Source: Hydrangea macrophylla
Lineage: Eukaryota; Streptophyta; Magnoliopsida; Cornales; Hydrangeaceae
Length of the DNA stretch: 64,000 nt
NCBI GenBank assembly: GCA_033977485.1
Contig: CM066982.1
Location: 37,860,218 to 37,924,217, forward strand
Reading direction: 5' to 3'
Below are positions 55,007 to 64,000 of the stretch, piece after piece. Position numbers and translations under genes: made by a program. Within the stretch, counting starts at the first letter, position 1; each line of letters begins with the position of its first letter. The notes beneath the pieces are model-generated. The model had not been told where the DNA came from and made no database searches. It was given only the letters and a program-made list of their open reading frames with translations.

Positions 55007-57032
55007 TTAGTTTTTTGTAAATTAGTGATATACATGATGGTTAAGGCTGATTTATGTTATATATAAGGTCAATAGGTAGATTCAAGTCTTGGTCTATGGC
55101 TTAGTTCTATTAATTTGAAAGTTTCATAGAATGTTCTTCATATTCTATTGAAACTTATGAAGGTTTAGTGTCCTTAATCTCCAAGGATCATTGATTTGGG
55201 AGGTGAATTAAATCAAATAAATTTCAATTCCTCAAGGATCATCAATATGAGAGATGAATTGGATCTAGAATGAACCAATTGTCATGGTTTGATAGTTAGA
55301 TCCAATTAAGTATGAGAGTTTGGGTATGTTCATGAACTTGAATAGTCCTTAGAGATCTCCATACAAGTTTCTTCAAGATTGATTTCATGAAGGTTCTTAA
55401 TTTTTGTTTGATCATCTTAAGTGGTTACAACCAATACTTGACCCAAATTCTCTCTAGAATTTTGGATCAAGTTGAGTTTACATGAGAAGTGATAATTCAA
55501 CAATGGTACAGTGAATCCAATAATGACTTGTGATCAAAGATTTTTAGTTAAATCATGATCCGTTGGATTTAGATGAGATGCATTGGAATTTGTTTCTAAC
55601 CTATAGATGTACCACTGTGATTTTTGTTTTGATGAGATTTTATGGTTAACATGGTATGATCATTGGTTTTGCAACCCAATTGTTCTCTGTCTAGAATTTC
55701 TGAACAGTGACACCATTTTAAGATGAATGTATCAGAGCCTTATCCAAATATTTTAAGATCCAAATGATTTTTCTTCTGGAGTTTAATGAGTTAGTAAGAT
55801 CCTCTAAAAAGATTGAAGTGATTTAGATTTGGTTACTTTTTTTAAATAAATCATACAAAGTCTCATACAAAGTCTCTAGATAGAGAGTAAATAAACTCTA
55901 AATGGTGTCTGATCTTGTTCCAATTTTAGAATTTTATGTTTTTGTTCTGTAATTTCTAAATTCCTAAGGCAGATTTGATGAACCTTCCTAATTTGAATCC
56001 AAATGACTTAGTAAGACTTTAAGGCTTGGAACATGCTTTGATTACAAAAAATTAAACCTAAATCCAGAGATCCAATGATCCAAATCAAGTGGCTCATGTC
56101 ATGTCTATTATCATGCATCTTGGTTATCATGTTCTAGGAATGTTAGTGCATAAATTGTGATAGTGAGTTTTGATATGTTAATTTAGTTTACAATTCCTTC
56201 CGATCACATTGAAGTCATGACGCTCCTATGTTGACATTGTATTGGCTCTAGGTTAAGACCTCTTTTGGCCTTCTCGTTGAGACTCATATATCCATAGGAA
56301 TGTTACGATTTCCTTGATGGGAAAAGGTGCAAGACTTTATTTTTTTCCTCTTGGTAGAATCTAGATAAAATCCTATCTTTATTATGTTCATCCATGTGGA
56401 CTAACCTTTGTTTTGTAGCACTGTCGAGGTACGATCCCTCATTTTTCCCTTCTATTTTATTTGGTCTTAATTATTTTATTGATTTTGCAACTTCATGTAC
56501 GACGCCTTAGATTAGGTTGGTGCCTTATACGTTTATGTGATTTAGAGACCTTTTCTTAGGGTTTTCTATATATGCTTGTATTGCACGTTTCCCTATTACA
56601 GCTGGATGCCAGTGAGCTTTCTTTTTCCTTGTTGTATTGTATATCATGTGCTATTTGAACTTACTTGGTTATGGATTCCATTTATCATTAGCAATCTTAC
56701 ACCCCTTTCAACTTGCTTGTGCAATGCTCATCTATATCTATGTATTGATTGGGACACACATAAGCTCTTAATTTGAATTAAAGGATGGTGGCTAGAGGCC
56801 TATCTATGATAGGATGAGAGGGAGTGCTTTAGTTCCACCGGTCCCCTTCCCCTCTCATTCCATGATCCCCGGAACTAGAAATGTCTAGTTACGCAGAAAA
56901 GTAGCATTTAAAATGGTTTCTTAATTTTCCTTTTAAAAATTAAGTATCGACTCTTTGTTTTGTTTTAAAATTGATTTGAAACATTGAGTAAAATAGGCCG
57001 CGAAAGCCACCCATAGGTCGATTTCCACAATC

Positions 57033-57057
57033 TGGCAACTCTGCTGGGGTTCGAACC
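57033..57057 (+). other. Primer-binding site of element E
   Basis: TGGCAACTCTGCTGGGG continues for eight more bases that resemble a T-loop (TTCGAACC when read from 57050). It is complementary to about 25 bases of a tRNA 3' end ending in CCA. It differs from A by one base in the core, so the same or a related arginine tRNA is likely. Confidence 0.75.
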
Positions 57058-58277
57058 TATAATCTCTGGTTTCGTCGACCAGATTCTATTTTGGGTTCAT
57101 TTGAGGATTATACTTGAAAGCATCCTTTCATCCAATTTCTTTGATTTATATGTGTGTATTTGCATATCACTTGCATGTCCTGCCAGTCGATTGCATGGAG
57201 CTATGGCCTTATAGAGTCGGGGTGACCCGGTCAGTCAAGTAACCCTAAAATTGTATGACCACCCTTGATTTCCTACCTTGTGTTGGTATATTAAAAGTGA
57301 TCCACATGCCTTTCCAACCCCTTTGGAAGGTATAACGGATACTCATCAAGGGACCCTGATTTGAGAAACCCAGCCTTTCACATGATAGTTTCCATAGAAC
57401 CTTTTGAAATTAGGATTCTATTATTGGTTAGGAACTATGTGACGTAACACGTGGATGCCTGAAGGGGATTATTTGAGATGATGATGATGCTTGCTTGACA
57501 TAGGATGTGCAACCTTCTAATCACTTTCTAGCAATTCCCCTTTATGTCCCACGACATTTGGGAACATACCGAACTTATATCGTGTTAGCTAAGCATCATT
57601 GACCTTGTATGTATCCGAATCCATGAAAATTACGATGATTATCCAACCTTGTGATCCTATGACCCGTGATATCCAAAATTCACAATTTTATGATTGAAGG
57701 AATTTAAGTTTGCAAAATGTTTTGAAAAATTACCCTTTTCAAAGAAAAGGTACAAAATCTACATTTTAAAAGCAAGCAAAGTTGAAACTTCAATTGCCTT
57801 TTTGAAAAAAAACGTGTTTTTGCATCCCTACTTTCTCAAAATTCTAATAAATTCTTCGTATTTTAGAAAAGGTTCCAAGAATGATTTTCAAGAGGAAAGG
57901 TGACAAGGATCACAATCAGAGGAAAAATTAGCGCACTTGACATGGATAAGGATCCTTATGTATTCGTTTGCTATGTGTTAGGACTAGAATTTTCCTTTTC
58001 TTTGGAATATTGAGTAGGCACATACACGTGCATTATCATCTGCATGACTTGTGCGATTCATAACACCACATCATTTAAAAGAATAAAAAATAGAATCTTT
58101 CAAAATAAAATTTCTTCTCAAAAGAAGAAAAACCAATTCACATCAAAGTTTTGTAAATAGAAACGTTAACATGATAAGGTTATGACTATAGGCAAGATAG
58201 CATAGAACACCAGGACAGTTTGGCTTAGAAACTCAAGTGCAAGGTCGGTAAGAAGAGAAACAGAGATAGAAAGAGGG
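57058..58277 (+). other. 5' leader of element E
   Basis: No credible coding sequence; only a short frame (57694-57903) without any motif. No counterpart of the 51-bp tandem repeat of A is present. Confidence 0.6.
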
Positions 58278-59640
58278 ATGGATCAAGAACAGAATACTAT
58301 CGAAATTGGCAAGAATAAATGAGAGGATGGATCAGATGATGACTATATTGGAAACCTTGGCCTGCCAGAAGCTCACGGTTGACCTGTTGATAGTTGACCC
58401 TCTCCACCTACAAATCAGGTTGTAGAAGATGATTGGTCTGAGGATTCGAAACTACCTACAGTCGAAGTGCCTAGGGCAGAGAGAGGGAGAGAAAATTGAG
58501 AAAGCTGAGAAAGAACGTATCGAGATGAAGGAGAAAGTTAAAAAGCTAGAGAAGGTTGTTTGCAAGTCCAATGGGGTTGAAAGTTATCTACTAGAACTGG
58601 AAGGTCTGTTTGAAGGAGCATAAGAGAAGTTGATAGTCAATTTTAAGATGCCCAAGATTGATAAATTCGATGGTTCTGGCAATACCAAAAATTATGTAAG
58701 GATGTGCATTAGAGCCTTTCAGCTGAGTGGTTTGAGTCCTACCATGATGGTCATACTATTCCAGCAAACCTTGACTAGGGCAGCCCAATCTTGGTATTTC
58801 ACTTTAGAGCCTAGCAAGACTCGTATATGGCAAGAAGTTTTTCATCACGCAATATAACTATAATCAGGAGCTGGACGTAATACTGAGAGATCTAGAAACA
58901 ACCAAGCAAGAAAATAAGGAATCAATCGTTGAGTTTTTGGCCCGTTGGAGAGGGAATGCTATGAAGATGACCAAACAACTGACTAAGAAGGACTTGATTC
59001 GAACATTGGAGAAGAGCTTAAAAGGTGTCTACTAAGAGAAGCTCATGTGTCAATACATCCATACTTTTGCAGAGCTGTTTGAGATAGGGACTAGGATCAA
59101 GGACCCAATCAAACAGGACAACATTAAGAAGGAGGATTCACAAGGGAACCGGCCTCGAAGGCCTTTTATGGGGGAAACACAGGGAATCAAGTTGTTACTA
59201 ATGTTAATGCATTAAGCTAGCTAGAAGAAGGGTAAAATTGTCAAGAAGGGGAACCGTGTCAAGACCCAAGTTGGAAGGAAAAGCTTGTCATTTCACTGAT
59301 CTGGGAATTTCACTGTCTACCACCCTCAAGTGACTAATGGAGAAGGGTTATTTGAAGCATCTGTATCCAAACCCCATACCTGATCCGCTTCTACCAGACT
59401 TCAATGCTAACCTCTATTATGAATTTTACCAAGCTCATGGTCACACGACCGATCAATGTATGAGGTTGAGGCATAAGGTGCAAGATTTTCTCGATAACAA
59501 GGTCATCTCTCTACCCCCTGCAAACATGCCGAATGTGACTCGGACCCCGCTCCCCAATCATCATGCAGTACCACCTCCGCAAAATATCAACTTTTGGATG
59601 TTGGGAAGGAAGTTTTTGACCCGTCTGATTTGATTGTGCC
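58278..59640 (+). pseudogene. gag: Element E gag remnant
   Basis: Gag-like words from the ATG at 58278 onward change frame repeatedly. The best stretches are 58429-58623 (VESYLLELEGLFEG), 58630-58857 (FKMPKIDKFDGSGNTKNYVR) and 59337-59633 with the zinc-like YQAHGHTTDQCMRLRHKVQD. They are collinear with residues about 110-445 of the element A polyprotein. The first Cys of the knuckle is replaced by Tyr-Glu-Phe sequence. Many stops. Confidence 0.87.
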
Positions 59641-61690
59641 GGTAGAACAAGTTGTCAAGACATAAATTTTCGGAAGACCAAAGCATATGCATTGTAGGGG
59701 TTGAGGAAGAAGAATGACTAGTGGGATGAGAAGAGGAGCAAGCATTCAAAGAAGACATCGACAATGAAATCATTTAGATTAACTGGTGGGATCCGAATAG
59801 CCCAACTAATAAATCCATTTGGGAAAAATAGGAATTATATAGTGATACCGATATTTTTGGTATGGGGAAAGTGATAAGATAGAAGAAGAAACAAAATTGA
59901 TCAGTCATGCTCAGATAGATGACCTTTGGGAACCGAAAGAGGAAGTCAGCCACCTTACTAGATTAGGGAGACATTTTAAGCAACGCGAGTTGGTGGGGGA
60001 CCATCCAAGAAGGGATTTAGAGAAAAGGAAAAGGGAAAATGCTCAACGAAGATGAGGAAGAAGACTGGGTATTGCAATAGATGAAGAGAATTCAAGTGAA
60101 TGTCTCTATTTGGGGATTGTTGATCTCATCAAAAACACATAGGCAAGCTGTGTTAGACTCATTACACCAGTCAGAGATCCATATCGAGACCACACTGGAG
60201 GAATTAGTTGTTATCATCAACGCTCAAGCACCGGCATTTGCAATCATATTTACCGATGATGATCTACCACCTGAGGGACTAGCTCATAGAAATCCTTTGC
60301 ACGTTATATTCTAATGCTTGGGAAGAACTATACTGGTATGTCTTATGGACAATGGGTCTACTCTCAATGTCTGTCCAATGAGAATCGCTATTAGGATGGG
60401 TCTAGACTAATCAATGTTTGAACCATCAACCCAAGTCGTGCGCACGTATGACAACTCTCAAAGGACAATCATTGTGGTGGTTACTCTCAAGGTGATCATG
60501 GGTCCATTGGAGAGAGCGAGAGAGATGAAATTTCAAGTTATTAGCAGCCCTTCATCATTTAATCTACTATTAGGGAGGCCTTAGATTCATAGCATAGATG
60601 GTGTGTCATCCACATTGCATCACAAGGTCAAGTACATCTTGAAGGAAGAAAATGGAAAAAAGAAGGTAGTCAAGGAGATATTGGGAGATAGCTGGATTAA
60701 AGAACTAGAGGTCTCGGCTAATGCTTCTATACTACAGGTCCATTTCCCCGAAGAGTAGAGTGATATCAAGGGTGTTAAGTTTGTTCAGGTCAATATGATT
60801 AGAAGGCGCATCATTTAAATTACTGCCACTATACTTCAATCAGTACGCGAATCTGATGGTGGCCGGCATCATCAAGAATATGGGATTCTTTCCAGGCATG
60901 GGGCTAGGTAAGAGAAATCAGGAACTAGCAGAATTTCCAGAGATAAAGAATCAGAGAGACAGTTGTGGGTTGGGGCATGTTCTTAAGGAAGAAGACTAAA
61001 AGAAGAAACCTAAGGGTGCTACAGAGAAAATGAAGCCGTATCTGAAGACCTTGAATGGGTGCTTTGTTAAAGAAGGGGAGGATTTCCCTTTTTGCGGCTT
61101 TCTAGAGCCATGGTTAGATTGGGTGGATATGCGCATGAAGCCAGGATTTGAGATTTTCTTCGATCATGTGTTCACTGAGTATGAGAATCCTTACCTGTCG
61201 GCTCCCCCGAATCCAACTTCATTTGGTGATTGGATAATACCTCTAGACGAGGATGCAATGAAGAATCTAATGGGAAAAGAGGGACCTAAGAAGGGAAAAG
61301 GGAAGGCAAAGATGGAAAAACCTAAGTGGTACGCACCAGTCAAGAAAGACAAGTGGGTGGATTTTAATTTTTGTTGTATAGGTCTAGTGATAGGGTTCCC
61401 TCCTCCCCGGAGTCTATAATGGCCGATATGAGCCAACTTTCAATTTCTACTAACGAAAATGATGTAACCAAAAGCAATGTAATCAATGAAAACATGTCTG
61501 ATTTTGCTTACTCGACTGCGCTTAATGATTATAATGATTGTGAAAAAGACATTTTTTTATTTACAAAAATTAATTGAAAAAGAAAATGAACCTGTGTTCA
61601 AAATCATTGAGGAAACCTTAACAATTCACTTAGGTAATGAAGAGAATCCTCAAAATGTTTTATTTGTACTACACTCAATAAAGATAAAAG
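59641..61690 (+). pseudogene. Element E protease and G-patch region, broken
   Basis: 60081-60314 matches the linker (DDDLPPEGLAHRNPL) before protease. The protease site reads DNGST (near 60350) instead of DTGSA. A G-patch-like FFPGMGLGKRNQ lies near 60891-60925. 61030-61419 matches the Y-K-TLNG-FVKEGEDFP segment, then Lys-rich sequence. Frames change at least five times. Confidence 0.82.
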
Positions 61691-62527
61691 CATAAAATTG
61701 ATCTAACTACTAAAAGCTATTCCGGGAATAGACCCAGAGATCGTCCAACACCATATCCCTTTCTTTCCGAATTCTAAGCCCATTAAGCAAAAATTGAGGC
61801 AAATGAGACCGAAATGGACTATTAAAATAAAAAAGGAAGTCAAAAAGTAGTTAGCGATAGGGTTCTTGATAGTCACAGAATATCTAGAATGGGTAGCTAA
61901 CATAGTACTAGTTCCTAAGAAAGATGGACGCATACGAGTATGTGTTGACTTCTGAGACTTGAACAAAGCCAGTTCGAAGGATGACTTTCCCCTTCAGTAC
62001 ATAGACGTATTGGAGGACAACACGGTAGAACATGAACTCTTGTCCTTTATGGATGGATTCTCAAGATATACTAAACAGATTAATGGCACCAGAGGATAGA
62101 TAAAAGACTACCTTTATCACACATTGGGGTACCTATTGTTATAGAGTTACCTTTCGGGCATAAAAATGTGGGTGCAACCTACCAAAGGGCAGAAAGCACA
62201 TTATTGCATGACATGATCCATAAGGACGTAGAGCTATATGTGGATGACATGATCGTGAAGTTGAAGAAGAAAGAGGGACATCTAGATGCTTTAGGAAAAT
62301 TCTTTGAGAGACTGAGGAAGTATAGGATGAGGCTGAACCCACAGAAATGTAGTTTTGGAGTAACCATTGGGAATCTATTAGGATTCTTAATCACTCAGAG
62401 GGGGATAGACGTAGATCCTACCAAAATCAAATCCATCATGGAAATATCAACGCCGAAGAATGAGAAGGAAGTCAGAGGGTTCTTAGGAAGGGTCTAATTC
62501 ATTAGCCGATTCATTTCGAAACTCACC
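61691..62527 (+). pseudogene. Element E reverse transcriptase, broken
   Basis: It is collinear with element A: PGIDPEIVQHHIPFFPNSKP, then VCVDF-DLNKASSKDDFPL with a stop, then 62168-62497 with YVDDMIVKLKKKEGHLDAL, LGFLITQRGIDVDPTKIK and VRGFLGRV. YVDD survives but stops and small indels lie on both sides. Confidence 0.9.
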
Positions 62528-63530
62528 ATGACCTATGACCCACTCTTTAGGTTGTTGAGAAAAGGGGAGAAATTCGTGTGGGATGACCAATGCCAACAAG
62601 CTTTTGATAAGATCAAAGCCTACCTCCAAAAGCCACCAATCATTTCACCACCTAACCTAGATAAACCCATACTCCTTTACCTAGCAGTCATAAAAAATTC
62701 AATGGGATGCATTTTAGCCCAAGAGGGAGGGGAGAGACATTATGAGAGAGCTAGTTATTACCTTAGAAAGAGGATGATAGGGTATGAGTTGAATTATTCG
62801 CTAATAGAAAAGACTTGTTGGGCCTTAGTCTAGAGCACCCGTCATCTTAGCATTACCAATTAGCTTTTCCTGTCATACTTATTTCCCGCATGGACCCCCT
62901 CAAATACCTGTTCGAAAAACCTGCCCTGATAAGTAAAATTTCTCGGTGGATGCTGATGTTGGCAGAGTTCAACCTCAAGTATGTCTTTGACAAGTTTGTT
63001 AAGGGAAGAGTTGTCGTGGAACATTTAGTTGACTTTGCTATAGAAGGAAAGGAAGAAGGGGAATTTCAGTTCCCTGATAAGGAGATAATGGATGTGGATG
63101 AAGGCATGTGGAAGATGTATTTTGATGGGGCTGCCAACTAAAAGGGCTACGGGGTAGGAATCATCTTGGTTACGCCTAATGGAGCCTACACCCATTTAGC
63201 AATCAAACTTAGGTACACCTCCACCAACAATATCGCCGAGTATGAAGCTTGCATTTTAGGGCTAGAAGCAACCTTAAGTCTGGGAGTTAAGAAGATAGAT
63301 GTTTTTGGAGATTCAAATTTGATCATATCCTAAGTTCGAGGAGAATGGAGGGTGAAGTACAAAAAATTTATACCATACCATGAGTACCTAGAGAGTTTAA
63401 GAACTTGATTTGAATAAATCACTCTCTACTACCTACCCCACGAGGAGAACTAGTTTGTCGATTCCTTAGCAATCCTAGCCTTAATGATCGATGTCCCCAT
63501 AGGTGTCAAGATAGTTTCACTCACGATAGA
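62528..63530 (+). pseudogene. Element E double RNase H region, broken
   Basis: First RNase H: 62528-62833 and 62890-63000 (FRLLRKGEKFVWDDQCQQAF, YELNYSLIEKTCWALV). As in A, its first acidic site is missing (YLAVIKNSMGC). Second, archaeal-like RNase H: WKMYFDGAAN, stop, KGYGVGIILVTPNG, YEACILGLEA, VFGDSNLIIS with further stops to about 63530. The shared loss in A and E shows that the first RNase H was already degenerate in their common ancestor. Confidence 0.87.
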
Positions 63531-64000
63531 ATAAAGGGATAAGCCCTTATTTGAAATGATTGCAACCATAGAGGAACTAGACGATGAATTACTATGGTCC
63601 TTGGATGTGTGGAATTTTATTGAGAAGGAGTATGTTGAAAGGTCCTCCAAGAAAGATACAAGGGCAATTAGGCGATTCGCAGCACAATTCATCATTTGTG
63701 TGGATAAATTATGGAAGAATTCATACACTGAGTATAATCTGTAATGCCTGTACGGAAAAGATGCCCAAAGAATGATGAAAGAGATACATGAAGGAGTTTG
63801 TGGACCTCACATGAATGGACACATTCTGGCAAAGAAGATAATCAGAAAGAATATTATTGGACTACCCTTGAAAAAGACTGCTATAAATATGTAAGGAAGT
63901 GCCATAAGTGTCAGGTTCATGCTAACCTAATGCACATGCCACTGTCTTAACTCTAGAGTATGACTACAACTTGGCCATTCTCTGTGTGGGGTATCAACAT
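63531..64000 (+). pseudogene. Element E integrase N-terminus, broken and cut by window end
   Basis: RAIRRFAAQFIIC (63660-63705) is followed by the zinc site (HEGVCGPHMNGH, then KCHKCQVHANL near 63895-63925) and WPFSVWGIN at the window end, where the first catalytic Asp of the family is Asn. Stops and a frameshift near 63850. Confidence 0.85.

Larger units (their letters stand above)
53958..57029 (+). repeat. 5' LTR of element E, about 3.07 kb
   Basis: The right end CCACA is followed by ATC and the primer site, as in A. The left end is inferred from TGAGTGTCAC at the border with element D and is less certain. A TATA box (CTATAAATA) lies at 54157-54166. The LTR is unlike that of A but matches the fragment at 21741-22800. 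It contains a MITE. No genes. Confidence 0.7.
53958..64000 (+). mobile_element. Element E: decayed Tat-type Ty3/gypsy element, cut by the window end
   Basis: LTR, primer site, leader, then gag, protease, reverse transcriptase, two RNase H domains and the start of integrase in plus orientation, all homologous to element A and broken by many stops and frameshifts. It adjoins element D's reading frame at 53957 and probably inserted there, so the rest of D may lie beyond the window. Confidence 0.87.

Noticed and set aside
57033..57057. tRNA gene fragment
   Set aside because: It is a primer-binding site complementary only to a tRNA 3' end; no cloverleaf surrounds it.

Overview
This window looks like nuclear DNA of a flowering plant (probably a eudicot; the species cannot be told from the sequence). 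It consists almost wholly of nested LTR retrotransposons. The signs are large Ty3/gypsy polyproteins, LTRs of 1.7-3.3 kb, primer-binding sites matching plant tRNA 3' ends, a small MITE and GT-AG introns. I see no single-copy host gene, rRNA, tRNA gene or CRISPR array.

Layout. (A) 1-20440: a Ty3/gypsy element of the Tat/Ogre type on the minus strand, cut by the window start. Its gag-pol (9285-15857) is one intact 2190-codon frame. Downstream of gag-pol and antisense to it lie two more genes: a six-exon plant-mobile-domain gene (4979-7149) and a second intact gene resembling DUF7745 proteins (7484-8482). Several repeat arrays surround them. (20441-21740) unassigned AT-rich DNA. (21741-22800) an inverted fragment of the LTR family seen in E. 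(C) about 22870-26838: an old Athila-like LTR, tRNA-Asp-type primer-binding site and broken gag. (B) 26839-31127: LTR plus 3' UTR of an old relative of A, inserted in C. (D) 31128-36424 and 51896-53957: a decayed chromovirus (chromodomain integrase) on the minus strand, whose LTR carries 18 copies of a CAATCGATTG palindrome. (F) 36425-51895: a young Athila-like insertion inside D's gag, flanked by the 5-bp duplication GACAG and internally rearranged. It has two apparently identical LTRs head to head, 872 bp of gag present twice in opposite orientations, one normal LTR end and one end in the middle of gag. It also carries two extra intron-containing genes. (E) 53958-64000 and beyond: a heavily decayed Tat-type element on the plus strand.

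How the parts work together. Each element encodes the usual Gag, protease, reverse transcriptase, RNase H and integrase for copy-and-paste transposition. A adds antisense genes whose introns survive because the genomic RNA is the opposite strand. F adds sense-strand genes placed behind splice acceptors. A, D and F each carry their own short palindrome-like motif in clustered arrays in the LTR. In A and F the same motif recurs beside the extra genes, which suggests shared regulation of LTR and cargo.

The strongest candidates for something undescribed are the rearranged F insertion with its clean target-site duplication, the motif arrays shared between LTRs and cargo genes, and the hairpin-rich segment between the convergent genes of A.
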